30,768 nucleotides of DNA, taken from positions 1-30,768 of IMG/VR virus record IMGVR_UViG_3300005613_003190; one strand, given 5' to 3'. The notes under the pieces are model-generated. The model was not told where the DNA came from, searched no databases, and worked only from the letters and a program-made list of their open reading frames with translations. Within the stretch, counting starts at the first letter, position 1; the number at the start of each line of letters is the position of its first letter. The stretch is from a virus. Positions 7,669 to 15,293 of the stretch are shown here, one piece after another. The translations under genes were made by a program, and so were the position numbers.

Positions 7669-9133
7669 CAGTTTGGCCTTCAGTATCAATGTCTGCTTGA
7701 TCTGAAAATCCCTGTTGATTACCGTGCTCATTTCTCTTTATGCTCCTAATAGTGCCAAGCTCTCTGATCTTAGCGTACTGACCATCCATTTGAAGGCATA
7801 TGTAGCCTTCATCTTCAATGCCTGGGCCGTGCCTAGATACAATTGGAATTAGCTTCTTATTACCACAGGTTATCCCGTCTGTCAATCTTTCTTCTTCCGT
7901 TTTATCTTTAAAGATAGAAAAGCTGGTACACAGCCATACAAGTCTGTCTGAACCGCTGACAACATCTGTACTCTCTTTAGTTATGCCATCACGATTAAGC
8001 TGAACAAATGACAAACAGGGGCAATCATTTTCTACGCAGAAGTTATGCAGTGCAGTAATCTGAAATCCCAGGACTTGAAACTCTGCAAGATTGTTGTTTA
8101 TACTATTAGATGTCATTAGCTTTAAGTAGTCATAAATAATCAAGCAATCATTAAGTACTCCGTTTTCATCATAACCGACTTTCTTTATTAGCCATCTTTT
8201 TGCGATAGAGAGAGTTTCTTCAAATGGTCTTCCGGCAATGCTTATATAGTCATATGGTATTTCCTTGATTACTTTTGCAACTTGAGAAACCTTATCTTTT
8301 TTATGATCGTCATTAAAGAAATTACCAGAAGCAATCTCGTTAATTTCAGTTTCGCTAAGATTTGCAAGAAGTCTATTTATATGATCTTCTTTACTCATTT
8401 CCGTATCAAGCATAAGGACCGGAATATTATGAGTTTTTGTTACATGTAGTGCCACATTATCAGCGAAAACACTCTTGCCAACTTTTGGCCTAGCCGCGAT
8501 TAGATCAACGCATTTACGACGAAGACCACCTCCGATTGCTTTATCAAATTCTGAAAGCCCTGTCGTGATTCCGATTGACTTTCCTGTATTATCCTGCAAG
8601 TGATCTAGATATGCATCAATATCATCTCCAATCAATTGAGGAGTCATTTCATCTTCCTTAATATAAGAAAGACATATATTTTGAATTGGTGATTCTGCTA
8701 CCGAGAGTATTTCGTTGATAGATTCATCGCCGGTTACTTTATTTAGATCGCTATATATTGTTCTTAGCTCTGATTGAACCTTTCGTGCAAATTCTAGCTT
8801 CTTTAGCTTTTTCGCATGTTCCCCTACATTATCTATATGTATAGGAGTATTCATAATTCCAGAGATATGCTTGAGAATGTCATTTCTCTCAACATACTCG
8901 TCTAGATCTAGACTTTTAGCAGAAGATAGAATATCTGCATATCCAGCCGTTTCTTTGTCTTTGAGTGCATGTGAGATGCACTTATATAGAACTTTATTTG
9001 CATCAAGAGTAAAACTATCCTCGCCAACAAAAAGCTCAACCTCAATTAGACTTTCTTGCCCATGCTGAAACAGTCCAGCAAGCACTGCGCGTTCAGAAGC
9101 AATATTTTGAAGATTACTCTCAATCTTTGACAT
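7652..9133 (-). CDS. DnaB-like replicative helicase
   Basis: RecA-fold replicative helicase of 493 aa. An N-terminal DnaB-type helical domain occupies about residues 1-150. The ATPase core follows, with Walker A ARPKVGKS (214-221), LMLDTEMS (the H1a region with catalytic Glu), a Walker B-like segment LIIYDYLKL and the H3-type SFVQLNRDG. The chosen start at 9133 makes a TGATG junction with the gene upstream and has AAGAGG six bases before it; an ATG at 9157 would add only eight residues. The last residues are strongly acidic and Gln-rich. Together with the primase downstream it forms the priming and unwinding pair. Confidence 0.92.
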   Translation of the reverse strand: MSKIESNLQNIASERAVLAGLFQHGQESLIEVELFVGEDSFTLDANKVLYKCISHALKDKETAGYADILSSAKSLDLDEYVERNDILKHISGIMNTPIHIDNVGEHAKKLKKLEFARKVQSELRTIYSDLNKVTGDESINEILSVAESPIQNICLSYIKEDEMTPQLIGDDIDAYLDHLQDNTGKSIGITTGLSEFDKAIGGGLRRKCVDLIAARPKVGKSVFADNVALHVTKTHNIPVLMLDTEMSKEDHINRLLANLSETEINEIASGNFFNDDHKKDKVSQVAKVIKEIPYDYISIAGRPFEETLSIAKRWLIKKVGYDENGVLNDCLIIYDYLKLMTSNSINNNLAEFQVLGFQITALHNFCVENDCPCLSFVQLNRDGITKESTDVVSGSDRLVWLCTSFSIFKDKTEEERLTDGITCGNKKLIPIVSRHGPGIEDEGYICLQMDGQYAKIRELGTIRSIKRNEHGNQQGFSDQADIDTEGQTDEEDF

Positions 9134-9630
9134 CAACGACCTCTTCTTTGAAGACACCTATCACATATGTATGTATCTCTAGCAAATAATGGATTTACCT
9201 CATTACTTGATCCGCACTCCGTACACTTTACAGACTTAGTTGAATAAGATTTTCTACTTCTATTTGAAGGTTTAACATTATCATTTATTTTGTCATATCC
9301 AGTTTCTTTTTCTGCTTCTGCAATAATATCTTGCATATTGTCAAATTTATTTTCACCATGTCTGTCCGTAACCTTTCTTGAAGGCTTATTAGACACTACG
9401 GAGAAGCCTTTGTCAACCTCTGTTTTTTTTGCAGTTTGTTTTTTAGTACTTTTTTTTATTGGTTTATTAGCAGTCAGCCCATCAAGTTTTTTCATTATGA
9501 TTGACAGGGCGGCTGCGGTATCGTTTTCTGGTGGATCAATACGCTCGCCAGAAAGCATAAAATATGCTTCTGAAACCTCGGACCAATCCCCATTGACTAG
9601 TGCGTTTCTAAGCAATGTTGCTATGTTCAT
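9133..9630 (-). CDS. Unknown protein with C-terminal zinc ribbon
   Basis: Not recognised as a named family. The 165-aa protein has a helical N-terminal part (residues 1-50), a Lys/Thr-rich linker (about 55-80), and a C-terminal zinc ribbon with CTEC and CDRC pairs about 18 residues apart. It begins with an ATGA overlap to the preceding gene and AGGAG RBS, and ends in a TGATG overlap with the helicase. Tight coupling to helicase and primase suggests a replication accessory or DNA-binding function, but that is inference. Confidence 0.8.
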   Translation of the reverse strand: MNIATLLRNALVNGDWSEVSEAYFMLSGERIDPPENDTAAALSIIMKKLDGLTANKPIKKSTKKQTAKKTEVDKGFSVVSNKPSRKVTDRHGENKFDNMQDIIAEAEKETGYDKINDNVKPSNRSRKSYSTKSVKCTECGSSNEVNPLFARDTYICDRCLQRRGR

Positions 9631-10118
9631 TTAAAACTCCTTGATTTTCCTAAATCTTGAAATAGGGTTACTTTCTTCTTTATGTCTTTTGTGGTTTCAA
9701 GCAATATCTGCATACTAGCATACAATCTTAATCGGCATTTTTCAATTGATTGTGCAAAAGAATTTTCAATCAATATAGATTTTTTTCTAATTTCTGCTGG
9801 TAGAAACTTATCGTATCTATCCCAATACTTAGCGTATAGAAGATTTAATGCTTCTACACACCAATTATACTGACTATATGCTAAGTCATGTTTTTTTTGT
9901 AGATTTCCAGCATAGTTCATTAAGGTAAGTGCATTCGCAAAACACTCGTCACTAGAAAGACTAAGTATGTCTTCATGCGGCATATTTACAATGTATTCGT
10001 AGTGGTCACTATCTTTGTATTCTATAATGTTATTTTCTTTACAGAATGAATCTATCCACTGCGTAAACTTTTCTAACGCCTCTATTGGTTGGCTGTCTGT
10101 AATATCAATTGCTTCCAT
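9627..10118 (-). CDS. Unknown helical protein in replication cluster
   Basis: A 163-aa protein with no family I recognise. It is predicted to be almost entirely alpha-helical, with Tyr/Trp-containing amphipathic stretches and no catalytic motif, membrane segment or signal peptide visible. The start overlaps the nuclease gene upstream by 37 nt; AGGAAAG lies just before the ATG. Its place between the recA/nuclease pair and the helicase suggests a recombination or helicase-loading accessory role; nothing in the sequence proves that. Confidence 0.75.
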   Translation of the reverse strand: MEAIDITDSQPIEALEKFTQWIDSFCKENNIIEYKDSDHYEYIVNMPHEDILSLSSDECFANALTLMNYAGNLQKKHDLAYSQYNWCVEALNLLYAKYWDRYDKFLPAEIRKKSILIENSFAQSIEKCRLRLYASMQILLETTKDIKKKVTLFQDLGKSRSFK

Positions 10119-10510
10119 TCTTCTTTCCTGTCAAAAGGTAATACTGCTATTTTGATGTTATTTATTTCACACCATTCAATTTTATCTAGATCTCTTTTTT
10201 TAGCATTTAGGAAATCCATTTTGTCTTTATGGAAAAAAGAACAATACTGATAATGCTGCCTTCCATGAGCTTCTATTATTAGCATCAGCTCTGGAATAAA
10301 AAAGTCGGCATACAATAGAGATGATCTACCAATCTTTTTTGAACCTGGAAGAGTAACCTCTTCGTAGACGGATAGGTTCGGAAAAAGATCTTTGATTATT
10401 TCTCTAGTTTTTGTATGTAGAGAAGATTTATTTTCAAGATATTTTCTACTCTTGTTTTTGGCAAAATTAAACTTATGTTCCCTTTGATCAAAACCAATCA
10501 CTCTAATCAT
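10082..10510 (-). CDS. Vsr/DUF559-like PD-(D/E)XK endonuclease
   Basis: Small nuclease of 142 aa. The core reads YADFFIPE, then LIIEAHGRQHYQY, then a Lys/Asp-rich helix (NAKKRDLDKIEWC) and a final strand IAVLPFD, the usual order in Vsr-like restriction-endonuclease folds: Asp, then Glu-x-x-Gly-x-x-His. It follows recA with an 8-nt overlap and runs 37 nt into the next gene. Related phage proteins include homing nucleases of the EDxHD type, one of which is known from a phage recA intron, so it could be a homing enzyme. The deep overlaps with both neighbours instead suggest a resident repair or recombination nuclease. Both readings remain open. Confidence 0.78.
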   Translation of the reverse strand: MIRVIGFDQREHKFNFAKNKSRKYLENKSSLHTKTREIIKDLFPNLSVYEEVTLPGSKKIGRSSLLYADFFIPELMLIIEAHGRQHYQYCSFFHKDKMDFLNAKKRDLDKIEWCEINNIKIAVLPFDRKEEWKQLILQTANQ

Positions 10511-12557
10511 CGGAAAGCATCTCTTTTACCTTAGCATGAATAGAACTAAAAATATCTTTTCTTTCCACTAAGAACTCGTATATCTTAGATTGTCCTTGAA
10601 ACTTCGGTGCTTCTTCAAATCCCTCAGTGCCAGTCAAGAATGGTATTGAGTACCAAGCACCAGCCTTTTCTATAATGCCAAAAGACTCAGCAAGTTCAAT
10701 AATCTCTTTTTCCTTATCAATACCTTTATTATACTTGATATAACTTATACACTCGGCACCAGATGCACCCATTGATGAACAACTAATTTTCCAATGAACC
10801 AGTTGTCCTATCTTCTTATTGTTTTCTTCCCATGGCTCAATTTTGGCTATATCAAGTCTAGTGTCTGCTTGGTATTGAACCATTACGCCACAGTCTGGAA
10901 TTTTTACTTTACCGTAACCAGATGTATTTGTAATATAATGAGTAATAATTAGTGCATTGATTTTGTTCTTTACGACTGTCTGTGCGTTCTTTTTAATCCA
11001 GTGAGATAGAAGTTTTGGTAAACTTGCACGTAATGAAGCAGAGGCACTTTCTTCAAGCTCTGCCCTTGGGATTAAAGACGAGCAAGAATCAATAACGAGA
11101 ACGGCACCGCAATTGTCTGGCCTTTTCATTAGACTTTCTGCAATATCTAGAAAATCTTCTGCTGCAAGAGACTCTCCATCATCTGGACTGTGGATAATTT
11201 GAATTTTATCAAGATCCAAACCTTCTATACCTACTAGATTGTAAGCCTTTAGTCGGCTTTCTCCGTCAATATAAATTACTGGCCTGCCCTCATCTTGTGC
11301 ATTTTTACATACTTGCAGACATGTGGTACTGTTGTGAGTAACAATAAAGTTGTTTGTTAGATATAGATGTTCATCATTATCTAGTTCTATACATCTGCAT
11401 TCTTCAGACCTTACTACTTCAACTTTTCTAATAGTCCTGAATAGACTTGTCTTGTTTCTTTTATTCGCAATTGTTTTTCTTGTTATTGAAAATAGTTTTG
11501 ATACATTATTGCCAGAAATATGAATTCTATAGGAAGGAAATTCTTTACCGTTGCACTTTGTTGTACGGTATTTAATTTTTCCAGTATATCCTAAAGATTG
11601 AATAACTTCAACAAAATCATGTGCCAGTTGTTCTGATACGGTAGTATATTCGGCACATTTTCCATTTTGGTTATAACCGTCAGTATCCATTAGTCCACGA
11701 ATAAGTTCATATCTAATACTAGTAGAGTTATATTTATACACTTCAGGAATAAACTTACTGTGCGAAGACATTCCAAGTAGTCCAAGATTGTTAAGGTCTT
11801 GAACCATTGAATTTCTATACTTTTGTCCGCTGGATAAACGGTACGATATGCCATTATCTGTAGTGGGCTTTAGCTCTAATCCTCTTTGGAGACATTCATG
11901 TCTGAACTCATCAAGTATTTCTTCATCAGTATTAGTAATAATTATAGATCTATTGGTCATTCCTCCATCTCCCAATAGACATCCAAGTATATATGGAACA
12001 ATAGGAACTTCATGCGTATTGAATTCTACTTCTTCTGTTAGTTGAATTTTAAATTTTGGCCTATCAGAATAAAATAATCCTACATCTAAAATTTCTCTTA
12101 ATGACAATACTTCTGTTTTTTCTTTTCCATGATAATTTATTCCGACTTTCCAAAGATGATCTATTCCGCATTCTGCGTATACACCATCATTGAAATGGAC
12201 TCTATATACATCCTTTTCTCCATTTAGATGTACTTTTTTTACGGTAGCTAATTTACCGTCAGGTGTACATACTTTATCACCTACACTTATTTCCCCCATT
12301 GATTTAGGACCATCGGGAGTATAAACAATAGCAGAAACTGGTTGTTCTTTACCAGTTTTAGGATCTCCAGATATGATAGTCCAACTACCTTCCAAAATGC
12401 CGCCATTAAGTGCTAGATCTAGTGCTGGGCTGACACTTACAGCCTTTAGATCTCTTTTAGCCTGAACAAGTTCTGATCCCTTAGAAACTACTTTACCGAA
12501 AGCCTTCTGTATTGCTTTATCTGTACTTAAATCAACTTTCTTTTTATCTTTAGCCAT
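10503..12557 (-). CDS. recA: RecA recombinase interrupted by an intein
   Basis: Precursor of 684 aa: N-extein 1-70, intein 71-409, C-extein 410-684. Splicing gives a 345-aa RecA, close to the bacterial length (about 350). Joining GDPKTGK to STTCLQ restores Walker A. The C-extein shows IYIDGESRL, the Walker B-like AVLVIDSCSSLIPR, a loop 2 region with IPDCGVMVQYQADTRLD, and FGIIEKAGAWYS, all characteristic of bacterial RecA more than T4 UvsX. It would catalyse strand exchange in phage recombination and repair. The start has AAGGA about ten bases upstream. The stop overlaps the small nuclease gene by 8 nt. RecA is inactive until the intein leaves, because the P-loop is interrupted. Confidence 0.95.
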   Translation of the reverse strand: MAKDKKKVDLSTDKAIQKAFGKVVSKGSELVQAKRDLKAVSVSPALDLALNGGILEGSWTIISGDPKTGKEQPVSAIVYTPDGPKSMGEISVGDKVCTPDGKLATVKKVHLNGEKDVYRVHFNDGVYAECGIDHLWKVGINYHGKEKTEVLSLREILDVGLFYSDRPKFKIQLTEEVEFNTHEVPIVPYILGCLLGDGGMTNRSIIITNTDEEILDEFRHECLQRGLELKPTTDNGISYRLSSGQKYRNSMVQDLNNLGLLGMSSHSKFIPEVYKYNSTSIRYELIRGLMDTDGYNQNGKCAEYTTVSEQLAHDFVEVIQSLGYTGKIKYRTTKCNGKEFPSYRIHISGNNVSKLFSITRKTIANKRNKTSLFRTIRKVEVVRSEECRCIELDNDEHLYLTNNFIVTHNSTTCLQVCKNAQDEGRPVIYIDGESRLKAYNLVGIEGLDLDKIQIIHSPDDGESLAAEDFLDIAESLMKRPDNCGAVLVIDSCSSLIPRAELEESASASLRASLPKLLSHWIKKNAQTVVKNKINALIITHYITNTSGYGKVKIPDCGVMVQYQADTRLDIAKIEPWEENNKKIGQLVHWKISCSSMGASGAECISYIKYNKGIDKEKEIIELAESFGIIEKAGAWYSIPFLTGTEGFEEAPKFQGQSKIYEFLVERKDIFSSIHAKVKEMLSDD
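11331..12347 (-). mobile_element. RecA P-loop intein (339 aa), class 3 signature, LAGLIDADG endonuclease
   Basis: The intein lies between Lys and Ser of Walker A. Its first residue is Glu (EQPVSAIVYTPDGP), not Cys, Ser or Thr. It ends VTHN before Ser+1. The noncontiguous Trp-Cys-Thr set that defines class 3 inteins is present: Trp66 in block B (GIDHLWKVG), Cys319 in block F (CRCIELDNDEHLYL) and Thr337 in block G. In that class the block F Cys makes the first attack on the N-terminal junction. Two LAGLIDADG motifs, ILGCLLGDGG (about 120-129) and LIRGLMDTDG (about 215-224), form a complete homing endonuclease. The class assignment comes from motif alignment by eye. Confidence 0.93.
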
Positions 12558-12560
12558 AGA

Positions 12561-13058
12561 TTAAAGATCCTTCAAAATATTTCTGTGCTTACCCCTAAAC
12601 GGTTTTGATATACCTTCGGTTGTATTATAGCTCTCGGTTAGATGTTTGTCAAGCCGGTTCTTCTCAAATTTCTCAATTATGGGCTGAAGCTTTTTATCCT
12701 GAATTTTTAGGATATACTTTGCTTCTGGAGACTTGAGAGCTTTAATTATAGAATCTACATGGTACTTTTTAAGAAGCTTTGCGGCGGCAATAACCTGACC
12801 TTTATAAGCACCATGTAGTTTGTTGCCAGTTACCCAAAATCTTTCTGGGCATTTTCCACTATTGAAAGCCTCATTCCTTTTTTCAAAAATCATTTCCGCT
12901 AGAAAATTTGAAGGAGTTATATATCCTTCCTTGTATTTTGATTTGAATGGAGTTTTCTCAGTGCATTCATTGGGCTTTTGGGGTTTTCTTTTTTTATCTG
13001 ATTTTGTGGATGTGGCTTGTGTCAAGTCTAACGGTTCTTTCGGGTTTTGTTGTTTCAC
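12561..13058 (-). CDS. Conserved-looking unknown protein upstream of recA
   Basis: A 165-aa protein. The first 45 residues are polar, Lys/Pro/Thr-rich and probably disordered; the rest (from about YITPSNFLAEMIFEKRNEAF) is a compact helical domain with a WVTGNKLHGAYKGQVIAAAKLLKKY segment split by turns. No enzyme motif was seen. The start is GTG at 13058, supported by a perfect AAGGAGG twelve bases upstream, inside the preceding gene, which it overlaps by 65 nt in another frame. Lying three bases before recA, it may be a recombination accessory (inference). Confidence 0.72.
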   Translation of the reverse strand: MKQQNPKEPLDLTQATSTKSDKKRKPQKPNECTEKTPFKSKYKEGYITPSNFLAEMIFEKRNEAFNSGKCPERFWVTGNKLHGAYKGQVIAAAKLLKKYHVDSIIKALKSPEAKYILKIQDKKLQPIIEKFEKNRLDKHLTESYNTTEGISKPFRGKHRNILKDL

Positions 13059-13302
13059 CTTTTTCCGATGCCTCCTTAGTCATAACCGCATATCCATTTT
13101 TGCTATCAACAACCATCAGCTTATCTATTGTATCAGCCTTTTTTATATTTGCAAGACATTCTGAATAGTACGAAGATGCAACATTTTCAGCACATCCTAT
13201 ATCATTGCAGATTTCATTCAGTGTATAATCAGAGCAATTTTTTTCAATGTAAAACTTTTCAACTTTTGATAAAGTTCTTTTTGTTACCTTTTTTTTAGCC
13301 AT
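12994..13302 (-). CDS. Small basic protein with possible helix-turn-helix
   Basis: A 102-aa protein not recognised as a family. A Lys-rich start is followed by a segment (residues 11-50, LSKVEKFYIEKN ... YTLNEICNDIGCAENV) that reads like a helix-turn-helix of the kind used in sigma-like or terminase small-subunit proteins. The C-terminal third is polar. GGAGG lies six bases before the ATG. The end overlaps the next gene by 65 nt. A DNA-binding role is a guess from the HTH-like pattern. Confidence 0.7.
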   Translation of the reverse strand: MAKKKVTKRTLSKVEKFYIEKNCSDYTLNEICNDIGCAENVASSYYSECLANIKKADTIDKLMVVDSKNGYAVMTKEASEKGETTKPERTVRLDTSHIHKIR

Positions 13303-13516
13303 TTGTTTCCTCCAATATTTTTTTGATTTTTTTCATTTTTTCTTTTAAGTCTTTCATACAGTCTGTGTATGAATTATGCTTCATTCTATACTCTACTATG
13401 AGATCATCTTCTAAGAATTTTATTTCTTCAGCGTTTATATTGCGGCAAAAAACATTTCTTTGGTGATACTCGCCTATATTCGGCGTTATAAATATTATTG
13501 AATCAAACTTTTCCAT
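13295..13516 (-). CDS. Small unknown protein
   Basis: 73 aa from ATG 13516; a TTG at 13522 is an alternative start and would sit at better spacing (5 nt) from GAGGAG. The N-terminal half has a beta-like strand (SIIFITPNIG), and the C-terminal half is a Lys/Glu-rich helix, possibly coiled coil. It overlaps the genes on both sides by 8-20 nt, supporting real coding. No function can be assigned. Confidence 0.6.
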   Translation of the reverse strand: MEKFDSIIFITPNIGEYHQRNVFCRNINAEEIKFLEDDLIVEYRMKHNSYTDCMKDLKEKMKKIKKILEETNG

Positions 13517-13850
13517 CTTCAATATATCTCCTCTTTTGAGCCTGATTCATAGAGTTAATTTTTGATCGCATTTCTTTTTTTGCTTCTGATAGCGATTCCT
13601 TTTTACTTTCTTTATCTTGCATCGTCATGTCGTGAACTTTAGATTTGCCCATTCTTTCGCTATTTCTTTCAGCAAGATGCCCAATTGTAGATGGCTCGCC
13701 CCTCACGAAAACATGAGGGACGAAGACCACTCTTTCAAGGCTGTTCTTTTTGCAACTTTCACATTTTTTCAAGGGTTTGTCAGAAAATTGTTGGTAAATA
13801 TCTGACATCTTGTGTCCACAGCTAGAACACTCATAATCATATCTCGGCAT
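13503..13850 (-). CDS. FmdB-type zinc ribbon protein
   Basis: A 115-aa protein beginning MPRYDYECSSCGH, with a second pair CESCKK near residue 33, the layout of the FmdB/CxxC_CxxC_SSSS zinc ribbon family (a tyrosine-rich strand with two Cys pairs). The remainder is a long charged helix rich in Lys, Ser and Glu. Its start shares one base with the stop of phoH (TAATG). The zinc ribbon is confident; the role, perhaps nucleic-acid binding or protein scaffolding, is not known. Confidence 0.8.
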   Translation of the reverse strand: MPRYDYECSSCGHKMSDIYQQFSDKPLKKCESCKKNSLERVVFVPHVFVRGEPSTIGHLAERNSERMGKSKVHDMTMQDKESKKESLSEAKKEMRSKINSMNQAQKRRYIEDGKV

Positions 13851-14548
13851 TATTCCTCCAAAGCTTTAAGAACCTTTCCAATTATTCCATTCCTTTGAAT
13901 GTCTTCATATGTCAATGTGCAAATACCAAGACCTTCAATGTTTCTGAGTTTTTCAATCACAATATTAAGACCGTTATGGTTGCTAATATCTGTTTGTTTT
14001 ATGTCACCATTAATTACTATTTTTGAGTCTTTGCCCATTCTTGTAATGAACATTTTTATTTGATCTACAGTACAGTTTTGGGCTTCATCTAAAATCATGA
14101 GGGAGTTATTGAATGTTGCTCCTCTCATTACTTCTAGGGGCTCATATCTAATCTTTTTGTCATTTAAGAACTGACCATAGTTAGAGAACCCGAGGAAGTA
14201 CTTAAAGTTTTCTTCAATTGGTTTTAAGTATGGTGCAATCTTATCACTCATTTCTCCGGGTAGTGATCCAATATCTTTACCAGAGCATACTAATGGTCTT
14301 GTAGCTATTATCTGCTCATGTCTACCTTCCATTAGGTACTGTGCAAATAATCCTGCCGGTATGAAGGATTTTCCAGAACCAGCGGGGCCGGTACAAATGG
14401 TGATATCATTTTCTATGATGGATCTAATATATTCCTTATGGTTATAGGTTTTTGCTTCTAAAGTTTTTGGTTCATTCCTTTGCTTTTGTTCTAATTGTTT
14501 CTTGATCCTAGTTGAATTAACATGCTGTAAGGGTTTTTTCTTTTTCAT
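13850..14548 (-). CDS. phoH: PhoH-like P-loop ATPase
   Basis: A 232-aa protein of the PhoH family, which is very frequent in phages. Walker A is GPAGSGKS (about residues 54-61), Walker B is SLMILDEAQNC, and the family's IATRPLVCSG and VINGDIKQTD segments are present. In bacteria PhoH is an ATPase linked to phosphate starvation and RNA metabolism; its phage role is not settled. A short Lys/Gln-rich N-terminus precedes the domain. The upstream neighbour is a GIY-YIG gene, separated by 25 nt, which probably inserted ahead of it. Confidence 0.9.
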   Translation of the reverse strand: MKKKKPLQHVNSTRIKKQLEQKQRNEPKTLEAKTYNHKEYIRSIIENDITICTGPAGSGKSFIPAGLFAQYLMEGRHEQIIATRPLVCSGKDIGSLPGEMSDKIAPYLKPIEENFKYFLGFSNYGQFLNDKKIRYEPLEVMRGATFNNSLMILDEAQNCTVDQIKMFITRMGKDSKIVINGDIKQTDISNHNGLNIVIEKLRNIEGLGICTLTYEDIQRNGIIGKVLKALEE

Positions 14549-14573
14549 CTATATCTTTCTTCAAGAGAAGATT

Positions 14574-15242
14574 TTAATGTTTTTTAATTAGTCTATAGTA
14601 AATCGCTTTAGCTTGATTGTAAGTGTAATTTGTTAAACTAGAAAACTCATTAATAATATCCCTGGGCTTTTTATTTGATTTATCAATCTGATTAAATACC
14701 TCTCTCTGATATCTTTTAGTTAAACCAATAGATTCTGGTGAATATAATCTTAGCCAATCTTTGAATTTACTTCTTGATATATTTTTACGATTAGCGAAAT
14801 TCTGTTGAGTTTCTAATGGATTTTGCTTCCATTCTTCTATAAGTCGTATTATTTCTGAATATGGGACAGTAAGGTTTCTATCTCTATTTTCCCGTTTAGC
14901 TTCTTTAGAATGTTTTTTCCATTGTTCTTTCGGCTTTCTTTCCTTGGCTCTCGCGTAACTTAGATCTTTTGAATGTTTGCATAAGTTTGTAATGCTTTCG
15001 CCAAGCCATCTAATTAAAAATTCTTCTCGTTTCTCCGCTTCTTCTCTTGAATCAGTGATCCATATTACATGCAGATCAAAGTCATACTTTTTGATAATAG
15101 ACAATTTATAAGGGTTATATGTATCTGATCTATGATTTTTTTCTCTATAATAGAGATTCTTATCGCCAGAACTAATGCCAATATAAAATAATCTCGGTAA
15201 ATCTGTATTTTTTGTATATAGTCCGTAAACATAGTGTTTCAT
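14574..15242 (-). CDS. GIY-YIG homing-type endonuclease
   Basis: A 222-aa free-standing nuclease. The N-terminal catalytic domain has YVYGLY (residues 4-9) and FYIGISSGD (19-27) as the GIY and YIG elements, and a Glu-rich helix (SREEAEKREEFLIRWLG) supplying the acidic residue. The C-terminal part contains HTH-like repeats (NFANRKNISRSKFKDWLRLY and later NQAKAIYYRLIKKH), the usual DNA-binding half. AGGAGG stands nine bases before the ATG. It lies between phoH and a large phage gene with small gaps on both sides, as expected of an intergenic homing gene. Confidence 0.87.
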   Translation of the reverse strand: MKHYVYGLYTKNTDLPRLFYIGISSGDKNLYYREKNHRSDTYNPYKLSIIKKYDFDLHVIWITDSREEAEKREEFLIRWLGESITNLCKHSKDLSYARAKERKPKEQWKKHSKEAKRENRDRNLTVPYSEIIRLIEEWKQNPLETQQNFANRKNISRSKFKDWLRLYSPESIGLTKRYQREVFNQIDKSNKKPRDIINEFSSLTNYTYNQAKAIYYRLIKKH

Positions 15243-15293
15243 TTGGTGATACCTCCTAAGTATTATATATCAAAAGTATCTCCAATATGTACT

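Noticed and set aside
7669-7731. Longer primase from the ATG at 7731
   Set aside because: The extra residues are the shadow of the helicase C-terminus; the ATG at 7668 has a good RBS and leads directly into the zinc finger domain.
11720-11745. T4-type late promoter motif (TATAAATA) on the minus strand
   Set aside because: It lies inside the RecA intein coding sequence in an AT-rich genome, and no pattern of such motifs before genes was found.
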